A stretch of 64,000 nucleotides of DNA from Streptococcus minor DSM 17118 (GTDB taxonomy: Bacteria; Bacillota; Bacilli; Lactobacillales; Streptococcaceae). How positions within the stretch are numbered: the first letter of the stretch is position 1; each line of letters begins with the position of its first letter. Shown here in pieces: positions 16,907 through 26,179 of this stretch. The position numbers and the translations under genes are program-made. The stretch is from assembly GCF_000377005.1 (NCBI RefSeq), contig NZ_AQYB01000032.1:124001-188000 (forward strand), written 5' to 3'. Below the pieces are notes generated by a model. It saw only the letters and a program-made list of their open reading frames with translations, was not told where the DNA came from and made no database searches.

Positions 16907-17944
16907 ATGACAAAAATAATTGTAGCCCTAGCTGGAGATGGGATTGGTCCAGAAATAATGAGTGCGGGCTTGCAGGTTTTAGCAACTATTGCTAAAAAGA
17001 TTGGTTTTGATTATCAAGTTAAGGAAAAGGCATTTGGTGGTGCTGGAATTGATGCGGTCGGTCATCCCTTGCCAACAGATACTTTAGCGGCAGCCAAGTC
17101 GGCTGATGCTATTTTGCTTGCTGCGATTGGGGGACCTCAGTACGATCAGGCACCAGTTCGGCCGGAGCAAGGTTTGCTAGCTATCCGAAAAGAGCTCAAG
17201 CTCTATGCCAATATTCGTCCAGTCAAAATTTTTGAAAGTCTAGCCCATTTGTCTCCTCTCAAGGCAGAACGAATTGCCGGAGTGGACTTTGTTATGGTGC
17301 GGGAATTGACAGGAGGTATCTATTTTGGAGACCATATTCTGGAAGACAGAAAGGCACAGGATATCAATGACTATTCTGCAGAAGAGATTGAACGTATTTT
17401 GCGTCGGGCCTTTGAGATTGCTAGAGATCGACGTAAGTTGGTGACTAGTATCGACAAACAAAATGTTCTGGCGACTTCTAAACTTTGGCGCAAGGTGGCA
17501 GATCAAGTAGCCAAGGATTATCCAGATGTGACCCTAGAACATCAGCTAGTAGATAGTGCAGCCATGCTCATGATTACAAGACCGGCTCACTTTGATGTTC
17601 TCGTGACAGAAAATCTTTTTGGTGACATCTTGTCTGATGAGGCTAGTGTTTTACCAGGTACTCTCGGTGTGATGCCCTCAGTCTCTCATTCATCGGATGG
17701 GCCTAGCCTTTATGAGCCGATTCATGGGTCTGCACCGGATATAGCAGGCAAGGGGATTGCTAATCCTGTCAGTATGATTCTTTCGGTGGCGATGATGTTG
17801 CGGGAATCTTTTGGTGAATATGAGGCTGCAAATCGTATTGAGAAGGCAGTAGATAAGGCCTTTAAAAAAGGAATTTTAACAGCAGATTTAGGAGGAAAGG
17901 CTTCCACACAAGAAATGACAGAAGCCATTATGAAACAGTTATGA
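16907..17944 (+). CDS. leuB: 3-isopropylmalate dehydrogenase
   Basis: Oxidative decarboxylation of 3-isopropylmalate to 2-ketoisocaproate with NAD+. The 345-residue protein opens IVALAGDGIGPEIM and shows the substrate arginines and Tyr in VRELTGGIYFGDH (about 131-143), the Lys in SIDKQNVL, the metal Asps in TENLFGDILSDEAS (about 225-238), and the NAD-binding EPIHGSAPDIAGKGIANP. It lies 26 bases after leuA and overlaps the next gene by 4 bases (ATGA). Confidence 0.97.
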   Translation: MTKIIVALAGDGIGPEIMSAGLQVLATIAKKIGFDYQVKEKAFGGAGIDAVGHPLPTDTLAAAKSADAILLAAIGGPQYDQAPVRPEQGLLAIRKELKLYANIRPVKIFESLAHLSPLKAERIAGVDFVMVRELTGGIYFGDHILEDRKAQDINDYSAEEIERILRRAFEIARDRRKLVTSIDKQNVLATSKLWRKVADQVAKDYPDVTLEHQLVDSAAMLMITRPAHFDVLVTENLFGDILSDEASVLPGTLGVMPSVSHSSDGPSLYEPIHGSAPDIAGKGIANPVSMILSVAMMLRESFGEYEAANRIEKAVDKAFKKGILTADLGGKASTQEMTEAIMKQL

Positions 17945-18210
17945 CAAGACAGCAAGCACTGAGTTTTGTGATTTTTATTTGGAATTTTTTTGTTTTCTTA
18001 GTTTATGGTTTGGACAAAGGCAAGGCACAGAAAGGTCAGTACCGAATTCCCGAAAAGATTTTATTAGGAATGTCTCTGGCTCTTGGGGGTCTGGGAGCCT
18101 TAAGTGCTGGTTATTTTTTCCACCACAAGACCCGTAAGTGGTATTTCAAGTTAGCTTGGCTGGTTGGTGTAGTATTTCTCTTGGGGATTTTTTACATGAT
18201 TTGGAGGTAG
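17941..18210 (+). CDS. DUF1294 small membrane protein
   Basis: An 89-residue protein with two or three membrane segments (about 8-24, 41-58, 67-86). The motif YGLDKGKAQKGQYRIPEKIL followed by a Gly-rich LALGGLGALSAGYFFHHK is typical of DUF1294. Function unknown. It sits inside the leucine operon, overlapping leuB by ATGA and ending 3 bases before leuC, so it is made together with the pathway; a role in transport or enzyme tethering is conceivable but unproven. Confidence 0.8.
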   Translation: MTRQQALSFVIFIWNFFVFLVYGLDKGKAQKGQYRIPEKILLGMSLALGGLGALSAGYFFHHKTRKWYFKLAWLVGVVFLLGIFYMIWR

Positions 18211-18213
18211 AGG

Positions 18214-19596
18214 ATGGCTGGAAAATCAATTGTAGATAAACTATGGGAACGCCATCTGGTAACAGGTGTAGAAGGTCAACCTCAGCTCATGTATGTAGAT
18301 CAACATTATATCCATGAGGTGACCAGTCCACAGGCTTTTCAAGGACTCAAGGACAATCAACGAAAGGTTCGCAGGCCCGATTTGACCTATGGGACTTTCG
18401 ATCACAACGTTCCAACAGTCAATATTTTTGATATCCGAGATGCTATTTCCAAGGCTCAGATGGACAAATTAGCAGAAAATCTGATTGATTTTGGTATTGA
18501 CCATGCTGCTCACGGTTCAGAAAATCAGGGTATTGTTCACATGATAGGCCCAGAAACAGGTCGCACTCAGCCTGGGAAGTTGATTGTTTGTGGTGATAGT
18601 CATACGGCGACTCACGGAGCGTTTGGTGCCTTAGCTTTTGGTATCGGAACCTCTGAGGTGGAACATGTTTTCGCCACGCAGACTATCTGGCAGGTCAAGC
18701 CCAAGAAACTCTTGATTCGCTTTGTTGGGAGTCCTCCAAAGGGTGTCTATGCCAAGGATTATATACTTGCTCTCATCGCCCGACATGGAGTGGCTCTGGG
18801 AGTAGGCTATGCAGCTGAGTTTGTAGGTGAAGCAGTCGATACACTGAGCATGGAAGAGCGTATGACTATTTGCAATATGTCTATCGAATTTGGCTCAAAA
18901 ATTGGCATCATGAATCCAGACCAGATCACTTATGATTATTTGAGGGATAAGACATGCGTGCCTAAAAATTTTGAAGATGCGGTCAGTGACTGGAAGACCT
19001 TGGTCTCGGATGAGGATGCTGTGTATGATAAGGAAATCACGATGGATGTCTCCGATTTAGCACCTATGGTAACTTGGGGAACCAATCCTTCGATGGGTGT
19101 ATCCTTTGATCAAGTCTTTCCAGCGATCCAGGATATAAATGATGAACGAGCATACGCTTATATGGGATTGCATCCTGGTCAGACACCAGCAGATATTGAA
19201 TTGGGTTATGTTTTTATCGGTTCTTGTACCAATGCTCGTCTCAGTGATTTGAAGTTAGCTGCTCAGTTTGTAGAAGGAAAAAAAATTGCAGCAAACCTGA
19301 CAGCTATCGTGGTACCTGGTTCACGACCAGTAAAAAGAGCGGCCGAAAAACTGGGCTTAGATAAAATTTTTATGGAAGCAGGATTTGAATGGCGTGACCC
19401 TGGTTGTTCGATGTGCTTGGGGATGAATCCGGATAAGGTACCAGAAGGTCTCCACTGTGCCTCTACGAGTAATCGAAACTTCGAGGATCGCCAAGGTTTC
19501 GGAGCTAAGACTCACCTTTGCAGTCCTGCCATGGCCGCAGTTGCAGCCATCCATGGTCGCTTTGTGGATGTTAGGAAAGTGCTAGAAGGGATGTGA
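18214..19596 (+). CDS. leuC: 3-isopropylmalate dehydratase, large subunit
   Basis: The Fe-S subunit of isopropylmalate isomerase, acting with LeuD. The 460-residue protein has the aconitase-type signatures: [19 protein letters not shown] (about 129-147), the first cluster Cys in [14 protein letters not shown] (about 337), and the two further Cys in [11 protein letters not shown] (about 397 and 400). The start follows TGGAGGTAGAGG. Six bases separate it from leuD. Confidence 0.97.
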   Translation: MAGKSIVDKLWERHLVTGVEGQPQLMYVDQHYIHEVTSPQAFQGLKDNQRKVRRPDLTYGTFDHNVPTVNIFDIRDAISKAQMDKLAENLIDFGIDHAAHGSENQGIVHMIGPETGRTQPGKLIVCGDSHTATHGAFGALAFGIGTSEVEHVFATQTIWQVKPKKLLIRFVGSPPKGVYAKDYILALIARHGVALGVGYAAEFVGEAVDTLSMEERMTICNMSIEFGSKIGIMNPDQITYDYLRDKTCVPKNFEDAVSDWKTLVSDEDAVYDKEITMDVSDLAPMVTWGTNPSMGVSFDQVFPAIQDINDERAYAYMGLHPGQTPADIELGYVFIGSCTNARLSDLKLAAQFVEGKKIAANLTAIVVPGSRPVKRAAEKLGLDKIFMEAGFEWRDPGCSMCLGMNPDKVPEGLHCASTSNRNFEDRQGFGAKTHLCSPAMAAVAAIHGRFVDVRKVLEGM

Positions 19597-19602
19597 GGTA
19601 GT

Positions 19603-20196
19603 ATGGAAAAATTCACAGTTTATAGTGGAACCACTGTTCCTCTCATGAATGATAATATTGATACCGACCAGATTTTGCCAAAGCAATTTTTGAAACTTAT
19701 TGATAAAAATGGTTTTGGTAAATATCTCATGTACGCCTGGCGCTACTCGGATCATCTTTATACGGAGAATCCTGACTTTATCTTCAACAAAGAAGAGTAT
19801 CGTGGGGCCACCATCCTGATTACTGGAGATAATTTCGGAGCGGGGTCTTCACGTGAGCATGCTGCCTGGGCTCTTGCAGATTATGGTTTTAAGGTGGTCA
19901 TCGCTGGTTCTTTTGGTGATATTCACTACAACAACGAACTCAATAACGGCATGTTGCCCATTGTTCAGCCACGAGAAGTTCGTGAGAAACTTGCCCAGCT
20001 GGAGCCAACTGATGAAGTCACAGTTGATTTGCCCAATCAGAAAATCCTAACTCCAATTGGGAATTTTGGTTTTGATATAGACCAAGAATGGAAGCACAAG
20101 CTCATCAATGGCTTGGATGACATTGGTATTACGCTACAATACGAGGACTTAATTGCACAATATGAGAGAAATCGTCCAGCTTATTGGCAAGAATAA
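19603..20196 (+). CDS. leuD: 3-isopropylmalate dehydratase, small subunit
   Basis: The swivelling-domain partner of LeuC. The 197-residue protein has [15 protein letters not shown] near the N-terminus and the substrate loop [20 protein letters not shown] (about 75-94), the hallmark of LeuD. It closes the leucine operon; a hairpin at 20204 follows. Confidence 0.97.
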   Translation: MEKFTVYSGTTVPLMNDNIDTDQILPKQFLKLIDKNGFGKYLMYAWRYSDHLYTENPDFIFNKEEYRGATILITGDNFGAGSSREHAAWALADYGFKVVIAGSFGDIHYNNELNNGMLPIVQPREVREKLAQLEPTDEVTVDLPNQKILTPIGNFGFDIDQEWKHKLINGLDDIGITLQYEDLIAQYERNRPAYWQE

Positions 20197-20203
20197 AATG
20201 GAG

Positions 20204-20232
20204 CTGAAAGATCACGTATCTTTCGGTTTTTT
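20204..20232 (+). terminator. Terminator after the leucine operon
   Basis: CTGAAAGAT pairs with ATCTTTCGG (one G-U), followed by TTTTTT. Confidence 0.8.
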
Positions 20233-20246
20233 ACTGGCTTGATTTA

Positions 20247-20255
20247 TGCTATAAT
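20247..20255 (+). promoter_or_regulatory. Extended -10 promoter, near-leaderless
   Basis: TGCTATAAT ends 7 bases before ATG 20263. The predicted transcription start falls at about 20262, leaving no room for a ribosome-binding site. Confidence 0.65.
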
Positions 20256-20262
20256 GGTTCTT

Positions 20263-20760
20263 ATGATAGCTTCAGAAAAATTATCCAATTACCAACTACT
20301 GATTGCCCAAGTCGAGGCACTTTTGGAGGGTGAACGCAATGCTCTGGCCAATTTATCCAATGCCTCGGCCTTACTAAATCAAGCCCTGCCTCATTCTGTC
20401 TTTACAGGTTTTTATCTTTTTGATGGAAACGAATTGATTTTGGGACCTTTTCAGGGTGGCGTTTCCTGCGTTCATATAGCTCTTGGAAAAGGTGTTTGTG
20501 GAGAATCTGCTCAGACCCAACAGACCATTATCGTAGACGATGTGACCACTCACGAAAATTATATTTCTTGTGACTCGGCAGCCATGTCTGAAATCGTAGT
20601 ACCTATGATGAAGGATGGTCAGCTTCTGGGTGTTTTAGACTTGGATTCTCGTTTGAAGGCCGATTACGATGCTGTTGATCAAGAATATCTAGAAAAATTT
20701 GTAGCAATTTTGGTTGAAAAAACTGACTGGAACTTTGCTATGTTTGGAGAGAAAAACTAA
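20263..20760 (+). CDS. Free methionine-(R)-sulfoxide reductase (GAF family)
   Basis: Reduces free methionine-(R)-sulfoxide and so repairs oxidised methionine. The 165-residue GAF protein keeps the fRMsr features: a Cys in [20 protein letters not shown] (two Cys about 10 apart), the third Cys in [17 protein letters not shown], and [13 protein letters not shown] near the end. The start is ATG 20263, because an upstream in-frame TTG would overlap the -10 box. No ribosome-binding site is present. Its stop overlaps the dnaX start (TAATG), so translation is coupled. Confidence 0.85.
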   Translation: MIASEKLSNYQLLIAQVEALLEGERNALANLSNASALLNQALPHSVFTGFYLFDGNELILGPFQGGVSCVHIALGKGVCGESAQTQQTIIVDDVTTHENYISCDSAAMSEIVVPMMKDGQLLGVLDLDSRLKADYDAVDQEYLEKFVAILVEKTDWNFAMFGEKN

Positions 20761-22430
20761 TGTACCAAGCTTTGTATCGCAAATACCGCAGCCAGACCTT
20801 TGAGGAAATGGTAGGTCAAGAGGTGGTCGCAACGACCCTTCGTCAGGCTATTGAGCAAGGTAAAATCAGCCATGCCTATTTGTTTTCTGGTCCTCGAGGA
20901 ACAGGAAAAACGTCTGCGGCAAAGATTTTTGCTAAGGCCATGAACTGCCCCAATCAAGTTAAAGGAGAGCCTTGTAATGACTGCTATGTTTGCCAAGCCA
21001 TTACGGAAGGAAGTCTGGAAGATGTGATTGAAATTGATGCCGCATCCAATAATGGAGTTGATGAAATTCGTGATATTCGGGATAAGTCAACTTATGCGCC
21101 TAGCCTAGTCACCTACAAAGTATATATCATCGACGAGGTTCACATGCTTTCCATGGGAGCTTTCAATGCCTTGCTGAAAACCTTAGAGGAACCAACAGAA
21201 AATGTGGTTTTTATCCTAGCAACAACCGAACTGCACAAGATTCCAGCTACCATTTTGTCTAGGGTTCAGCGCTTTGAATTTAAGTCCATTAAGGTTCAAG
21301 ACATCGAGCGTCATCTGGTAGCTATTTTGGACAAGGAAGGTGTCAGTTATAATCCTCAAGCTATTAGTATGATTGCTAGACGAGCAGAAGGTGGGATGCG
21401 GGATGCCCTATCTATTTTGGATCAGGCTCTCAGTTTGACAGTGGAAAACCAGCTGACCCTGGAAATAGCTGAAGAAATTACTGGTTCTATCAGCTTGCGC
21501 GCGCTAGATGAGTACGTAACTTCTATTCGCGAGAGAAATATACCACAGGCTCTCAACCAACTCCAAATCATCTTTGACAATGGCAAGAGTATGAATCGTT
21601 TTGCCACAGACTTGCTTTATTACCTGCGGGATCTACTCATCGTGCAGACAGGTGGGGAGAACACTCATGCTAGTCCTGCATTTGAGGAAAATCTCGCCTT
21701 TTCTAGAGAGCAAATCTTTGCCATGATTGATCGGGTGACCACAGGCCTTCAGGAAATCAAGTCCAGTCCGCAACCAAAAATCTATGCAGAAATGATGACC
21801 ATTCGTTTGGCAGATGTTCCAGAAGCTAGAGGTCAAGAACCTCATGTACCAGCAAACTTATTAGCAGAAATCGCCCAACTTAAGAGCCAGCTAGCCCAAT
21901 TGCAAGACCAAGTGGCTAATAGCTCTACCAAGGTTTTGACTACCAAGCCGATTGCGCAAAAGCCCCAACAACCAAAAAAATATCGCTTAGATACCAATCG
22001 GATTCACGCCATTCTCCAAGAGGCTATGGAAAATCCAAATCAGGCTAGGGAAAATCTAACCCGCTTACAAAATGCCTGGGGTGAAGTTATTGAAAGCCTG
22101 TCTGGTGCTGATAAGGCCCTGCTTAATGGCTCCCAGCCTGTTGCGGCTAATGAAAATCATGCTATCCTAGCCTTTGACTCAGAATTCAATGCTGAACAAA
22201 CCATGAAGAGAGACAATCTCAATATCATGTTTGGCAATATCCTCAGTCAAGCTGCTGGCTTCTCACCGCAAATCTTAGCCATTTCCCAGGACCAGTGGGT
22301 ACATATCCGAGCGGAATTTTCTGCTAAGGCTCGTGGACGCAAAGAGGAAGTCATACCGGAAGAACCAGCCAATGATCTACCAGCAGAATTTCAATTCCTA
22401 GTTGATGAAATCACTATTTTGGAAGATTAG
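20760..22430 (+). CDS. dnaX: DNA polymerase III subunits gamma/tau
   Basis: Clamp-loader ATPase. The 556-residue protein has Walker A SGPRGTGKTSAAK (about 42-54), a four-Cys zinc site (CPNQVKGEPC then NDCYVC), Walker B IIDEVHML, the sensor segment ATTELHKIPATILSR, and the sensor 2 region GGMRDALSILDQ. The helical collar follows to about 360, then a coiled-coil/tau part. At residues 405-407 a run of seven A (P-K-K) could allow frameshifting to a shorter gamma form. The ATG overlaps the previous stop. Confidence 0.96.
   Translation: MYQALYRKYRSQTFEEMVGQEVVATTLRQAIEQGKISHAYLFSGPRGTGKTSAAKIFAKAMNCPNQVKGEPCNDCYVCQAITEGSLEDVIEIDAASNNGVDEIRDIRDKSTYAPSLVTYKVYIIDEVHMLSMGAFNALLKTLEEPTENVVFILATTELHKIPATILSRVQRFEFKSIKVQDIERHLVAILDKEGVSYNPQAISMIARRAEGGMRDALSILDQALSLTVENQLTLEIAEEITGSISLRALDEYVTSIRERNIPQALNQLQIIFDNGKSMNRFATDLLYYLRDLLIVQTGGENTHASPAFEENLAFSREQIFAMIDRVTTGLQEIKSSPQPKIYAEMMTIRLADVPEARGQEPHVPANLLAEIAQLKSQLAQLQDQVANSSTKVLTTKPIAQKPQQPKKYRLDTNRIHAILQEAMENPNQARENLTRLQNAWGEVIESLSGADKALLNGSQPVAANENHAILAFDSEFNAEQTMKRDNLNIMFGNILSQAAGFSPQILAISQDQWVHIRAEFSAKARGRKEEVIPEEPANDLPAEFQFLVDEITILED
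21974..21980 (+). other. Candidate slippery A7 run in dnaX
   Basis: The zero-frame reading is CCA AAA AAA TAT, i.e. heptamer A AAA AAA. A -1 shift would add 22 codons and stop at TAG 22046-22048, giving a product of about 429 residues, close to the size of E. coli gamma. A +1 shift meets TAG after two codons. Confidence 0.4.
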
Positions 22431-22437
22431 ATAAAGC

Positions 22438-22464
22438 AAAAATCAGCCTTTGAGCTGATTTTTT
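22438..22464 (+). terminator. Terminator after dnaX
   Basis: AAAATCAGC and GCTGATTTTTT flank a 6-base loop. The T run ends just before the -10 box of the next gene. Confidence 0.85.
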
Positions 22465-22472
22465 GGTATACT
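22464..22472 (+). promoter_or_regulatory. Extended -10 promoter, leaderless
   Basis: TGGTATACT ends 6 bases before ATG 22479, so +1 should be the A of the start codon. Confidence 0.6.
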
Positions 22473-22478
22473 AGAACT

Positions 22479-22673
22479 ATGAGAATAGCAGAGTTTTTAT
22501 TTCTGGCTGTGGTCACTGCCCTATCCACCTACTGGATGAATGAGGCTATCCTAGCCGGTTCCTATTTTTGGGCCACCCTCTATGGAATGATAGTGGTCCG
22601 CAATCTTTATTTTACCTATCGGGTCAGTCGCTTTATTCGCGTGGTGGAAACCCTCACCAAGAAGAAAGACTAA
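22479..22673 (+). CDS. DUF3272-like small membrane protein
   Basis: A 64-residue protein with two hydrophobic segments (about 3-20 and 26-44) and a basic C-terminus (YRVSRFIRVVETLTKKKD). It resembles the streptococcal DUF3272 family of unknown function. It has its own extended -10 box directly before the ATG and no ribosome-binding site. Its end overlaps the end of the convergent birA by 20 bases. Confidence 0.65.
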   Translation: MRIAEFLFLAVVTALSTYWMNEAILAGSYFWATLYGMIVVRNLYFTYRVSRFIRVVETLTKKKD

Positions 22674-23589
22674 TTTCGCCACTGGAGAGGATTTTTTCCT
22701 GTCCATCTGCGAGGCGTACCACCAGATGTCCAGCATCGGTCACATGTGTGGCGAGACCTTGGTATGTTTTTTCTTGTCGCACAAAGCTCACTTGTTTCCC
22801 CAAAACGAGTGAGTTTTTTTTGTAAATAGTCATTAACTCTTCTTCGTCTGTATCAAAGAAATTTTTCCAAATCGCTAAAATCAATTCTTGGCGTGTAATA
22901 CTAGGATTTTCTACAAATAGATTTCCTGCCTTTTGAGCTAATTCTACAGGGAAAGCTGGTAGGTGAAAGTTGATCCCCACTCCGATGATGACATCAGTCA
23001 CTGTTTGGGCTTCCATAGAAGAGATAGCTTCTGTTAGAACACCAGCGATTTTTTTGCCATTAAGGTAGATATCATTGACCCATTTGATTTGAACGGGGAA
23101 TTGTGTCAATTCTTGTATGGTTTTGATAATGGCAGCAGCCACCAAGATAGTGTATGGTTTGAAGGCTGTTAAAGGAACGTCGGGAGCGAGGTGTAGGCTC
23201 ATATATATCCCACCAGTTTTAGCTGCGTAGAAGGGTCTGCCATAGCGCCCTTTAGCAGCTTCTTGATGGGGGGCTAAGTAGAGGGCAGGGGTAGGATGAT
23301 TGTGGTCAATCCCCATCTTGGCATCCGTTTGGGTAGATTGGCTTTCTTCGTGAAAAAAGACTGGAATCCCCAAGTCTTGACTGAGTTGACTGGGCACCAA
23401 AAGGTCGCCTTTGAGAAGTTTGTAACCATGGTGTCTGACAGATTCGATGGTGAGTCCTTTTTTCTCTAAAGTTTGTATTCCCTTCCAGATAGAAGTCCTA
23501 GACACATGGAGCTGCTGGGCTAAGTCCTCTCCGCTCACATAGTCCTTTTTTGCCAAAAGGGTGTAGTAGATTTTTTCGTAGGTTTTCAT
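22654..23589 (-). CDS. birA: Bifunctional biotin-protein ligase / biotin repressor
   Basis: Attaches biotin to carboxylases and represses biotin genes. The 311-residue protein has an N-terminal winged helix (about 1-60: SGEDLAQQLHVSRTSIWKGI), so it is the DNA-binding type. The ligase core shows GRYGRPFYAAKTGGIYMSL, QIKWVNDIYLNGKKIAGVL and GVGINFH, then the C-terminal SH3-like domain. A BirA-like operator lies over the bioY promoter at 47809-47840. The minus-strand TGCTATAAT ends 6 bases before the ATG, so the mRNA should be leaderless. Confidence 0.95.
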   Translation of the reverse strand: MKTYEKIYYTLLAKKDYVSGEDLAQQLHVSRTSIWKGIQTLEKKGLTIESVRHHGYKLLKGDLLVPSQLSQDLGIPVFFHEESQSTQTDAKMGIDHNHPTPALYLAPHQEAAKGRYGRPFYAAKTGGIYMSLHLAPDVPLTAFKPYTILVAAAIIKTIQELTQFPVQIKWVNDIYLNGKKIAGVLTEAISSMEAQTVTDVIIGVGINFHLPAFPVELAQKAGNLFVENPSITRQELILAIWKNFFDTDEEELMTIYKKNSLVLGKQVSFVRQEKTYQGLATHVTDAGHLVVRLADGQEKILSSGEISLSSW

Positions 23590-23595
23590 AGGTCT

Positions 23596-23604
23596 ATTAT
23601 AGCA
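23596..23604 (-). promoter_or_regulatory. Extended -10 promoter of birA, leaderless
   Basis: Minus-strand TGCTATAAT ends 6 bases before the birA ATG; +1 should fall on the start codon. Confidence 0.6.
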
Positions 23605-23661
23605 AAATTCCTCTTGAAAATGGTAGAATAGGAATTGACTAGTAACAGCAAAGGAGAAGAG

Positions 23662-24696
23662 ATGAAAACACTTGATTATATCGTAAAATTAACCAACACA
23701 CCATCGCCAACTGGCTTTACCACTGCCATTATGGATTATATTCAGACTGAGGTGGAGAGTTTTGGTTATCAGGCTACCAAGACTCCAAAGGGTGGAATTT
23801 TGGTGTCTGTCCCAGGAAAAAATGAAAAAGAGCATCGTATGGTAACAGCTCATTTGGATACTCTGGGTGCCATGGTTCGAGCCATCAAACCAGATGGTCG
23901 TATTAAAATGGACTTGGTGGGTGGCTTTGGTTATCCTTCAATCGAAGGAGAAAATTGCTTGATTCATGTAGCTAAAAATGGAAAAACCTATACAGGTACT
24001 ATCCTGATGCACCAGACTTCAGTTCATGTTTATAAGGATGCTAGCACGGCTGAGCGCAATCAAACTAATATGGAAATTCGTCTGGATGAGAAGGTAAAAA
24101 CAGCAGAAGAAACGAAGGCTTTAGGCATCGAAGTAGGAGATTTTATCTCTTTTGATCCACGGACAATCGTGACAGATTCAGGCTTTATCAAGAGCCGCCA
24201 CTTGGATGACAAGGTATCGGCCGCCATCCTCATCCACCTGCTCAAAACCTACAAGAAAGAAGGCATCGAGCTGCCTTACACTACCCACTTTTATTTTTCA
24301 AACAATGAAGAAATTGGTTATGGGGCTAATTCTAGCATTCCGGACCAAGTTGTCGAATACCTAGCTGTGGATATGGGGGCAATGGGGGATGACCAACAAA
24401 CAGACGAATACACCGTTTCCATCTGTGTCAAGGATGGCTCAGGACCCTATCATTATGAACTCCGCCAGCACTTAGTTGCCTTAGCGGAAAAAGAGTCTAT
24501 CCCTTATAAGTTGGACATTTATCCTTATTATGGTTCGGATGCTTCTGCTGCAATGCGGGCCGGCGCTGATGTCCGCCATGCTCTACTGGGAGCTGGTATT
24601 GAATCCAGCCATTCTTATGAGCGTACCCATATTGACTCGGTTGTTGCTACGGAGAAGATGGTAGATGTTTATTTGCAATCGGAAATGGTAGAGTAA
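23662..24696 (+). CDS. M42 family metallopeptidase (glutamyl aminopeptidase-like)
   Basis: A 344-residue dinuclear-metal aminopeptidase. ATG 23662 follows AAAGGAGAAGAG; a longer frame from TTG 23635 lacks such a site. Metal and catalytic segments are VTAHLDTLGAMVRAI (about 62-76), SRHLDDKVSAAIL, FSNNEEIGYGANS (catalytic Glu pair), VDMGAMGDD, and SYERTHIDSVVATE at the C-terminus. M42 enzymes form tetrahedral complexes that trim peptides. It probably supplies amino acids from cytosolic peptides. Confidence 0.9.
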   Translation: MKTLDYIVKLTNTPSPTGFTTAIMDYIQTEVESFGYQATKTPKGGILVSVPGKNEKEHRMVTAHLDTLGAMVRAIKPDGRIKMDLVGGFGYPSIEGENCLIHVAKNGKTYTGTILMHQTSVHVYKDASTAERNQTNMEIRLDEKVKTAEETKALGIEVGDFISFDPRTIVTDSGFIKSRHLDDKVSAAILIHLLKTYKKEGIELPYTTHFYFSNNEEIGYGANSSIPDQVVEYLAVDMGAMGDDQQTDEYTVSICVKDGSGPYHYELRQHLVALAEKESIPYKLDIYPYYGSDASAAMRAGADVRHALLGAGIESSHSYERTHIDSVVATEKMVDVYLQSEMVE

Positions 24697-24709
24697 GCAA
24701 TATATAAAT

Positions 24710-24742
24710 ACACCGCCCTAGAAGTATCCTAGGGCGGTGTTT
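24710..24742. terminator. Bidirectional terminator (M42 peptidase / thioesterase)
   Basis: A 12-bp GC-rich stem ACACCGCCCTAG/CTAGGGCGGTGT between converging genes. Confidence 0.85.
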
Positions 24743-24745
24743 GAA

Positions 24746-25102
24746 TTAGCTTAGTTTTCCTAGAAAACGTTCGACATCTACGATGTAGCGGGTATGTTGG
24801 GCAGTAGCCAAGAGTGTTTGATTGGCATAGGCTTGTAGAGTAAACATGTGCTTGCGCCCATCTTTTTTCCATTCATTGATTTGAATACGAATAGTTTGAT
24901 GGATTGGGGAAGCAACTAGGTGCTCAATATTTATCTGAGTACCCACGGAGCTTTGTCCTTTAGGTAGATTTTCTTGTAGCACTTCATAGGCTAGGTTTTC
25001 CATAAAGGCTACGAGGGCTGGCGTAGATAAGACTTCCAGACCACCTGAACCCATGTTTTTTGCACTGTGCTCAAGTTGAGGATGATAAATTTTTTCTTTC
25101 AT
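24746..25102 (-). CDS. Thioesterase-like hotdog protein
   Basis: A 118-residue single hotdog-fold protein. LSTPALVAFMENLAYEVLQ contains the central hotdog helix and GTQINIEHLVASPI the following strand, which resembles the fluoroacetyl-CoA thioesterase (FlK-like) group. The substrate is unknown; it probably hydrolyses a small acyl-CoA. It starts 8 bases after the metallopeptidase gene on the same strand, so the two form an operon. Confidence 0.75.
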   Translation of the reverse strand: MKEKIYHPQLEHSAKNMGSGGLEVLSTPALVAFMENLAYEVLQENLPKGQSSVGTQINIEHLVASPIHQTIRIQINEWKKDGRKHMFTLQAYANQTLLATAQHTRYIVDVERFLGKLS

Positions 25103-25110
25103 GTCTATAC

Positions 25111-26016
25111 CTAAATATTTCCCGAAAAAGTATCACTATGTCGAAGATCGCCATATTGGAAACCACGCATAAACCATTTTTGCCGTTGCTCGGAAGTTCC
25201 ATGAGTAAAGCTATCCGGAACAGTTGTACCATAGGCCGCTTCTTGTAGGGTATCATCGCCAACAGCGTGGGCGGCATTCATAGCCTCTTCAATATCTCCA
25301 ACTTCTAGCAATCCTTGCCCTTCGACATAATTGGCCCAGGCACCGGCATAGTAGTCAGCTTGCAATTCTAAGCGAACATTGAGGGCGTTGGCTGCTTTAT
25401 CAGATAGACCTTGGCGTTTTTGCTGGTAGGCTTTCATCGTTCCAAGTTCATTTTGGACATGATGGCCGACTTCGTGGGCGATAACATAAGCCATGGCAAA
25501 ATCTCCAGCTGCCTTGTATTTGGTGGATAATTCCTGATAGAAGGTTAAATCGATGTAAACCTTGCTATCTGCTGGGCAATAAAAGGGGCCAGCACTAGCA
25601 GAACCAACTCCACAACCACCTGTCTGTGTCTGATGGTCATAGATGACCAGAGTAGGCGGATTGTATCGGAGGCCTTCTTTTTTGAATTCCTGTGTCCAAA
25701 ATTCTTCTGTTGAAGCAAAAACCTTGCTGATGAAGATGGCATCTTCGTCAGAAACAGTTGATGGGGTATAATTTTTTTCATAGTTTGTCTGGGGACTGTT
25801 TAATCCTATCAAGTCACCCAAATGACCACCGCCTACAAAGAAGCTAAAAATTAATATGGCAATGATAAACCACTTACCTTTCCCCCTAGAAAATAGGAGT
25901 TGGAGTAAGAGTCCATTCATACCATTGCCACCTGAAGGGCCACGGCCAAAGGAAGGACCAGACTGACCACGACGGTCCTCCACACGATTGCTTTGCTTTA
26001 AATCATCTAATTTCAT
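25111..26016 (-). CDS. Neutral zinc metallopeptidase (YpfJ family)
   Basis: A 301-residue protein with a disordered Gly/Arg-rich N-terminus (DRRGQSGPSFGRGPSGGNG), one TM segment at about 48-66, and a zinc peptidase domain outside the membrane. The motif AYVIAHEVGHHVQNELG (about 177-193) gives the HExxH zinc site, and GSASAGPFYCPADSKVYIDL is typical of PF04228. The physiological substrate is unknown. Preceded by TTAGGAAAC and a TATAAT promoter. Confidence 0.88.
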   Translation of the reverse strand: MKLDDLKQSNRVEDRRGQSGPSFGRGPSGGNGMNGLLLQLLFSRGKGKWFIIAILIFSFFVGGGHLGDLIGLNSPQTNYEKNYTPSTVSDEDAIFISKVFASTEEFWTQEFKKEGLRYNPPTLVIYDHQTQTGGCGVGSASAGPFYCPADSKVYIDLTFYQELSTKYKAAGDFAMAYVIAHEVGHHVQNELGTMKAYQQKRQGLSDKAANALNVRLELQADYYAGAWANYVEGQGLLEVGDIEEAMNAAHAVGDDTLQEAAYGTTVPDSFTHGTSEQRQKWFMRGFQYGDLRHSDTFSGNI

Positions 26017-26179
26017 ATTGTTTCCTAACTTTTGATTTCTCTTTCTATTATAATGAAAGCTGAGCTAAAAAGAAAGAAAATGTGCCGAAAACTTGTATTT
26101 TATAAGAGAAAATATAGATTTCTCTTTGTTTATAGTCTCAGAAATTGTATAATAGTCAAAAAGGATTGTGAGGTGGAGT

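Noticed and set aside
23635-23661. Upstream TTG start for the M42 peptidase
   Set aside because: No ribosome-binding site, whereas AAAGGAGAAGAG precedes ATG 23662.
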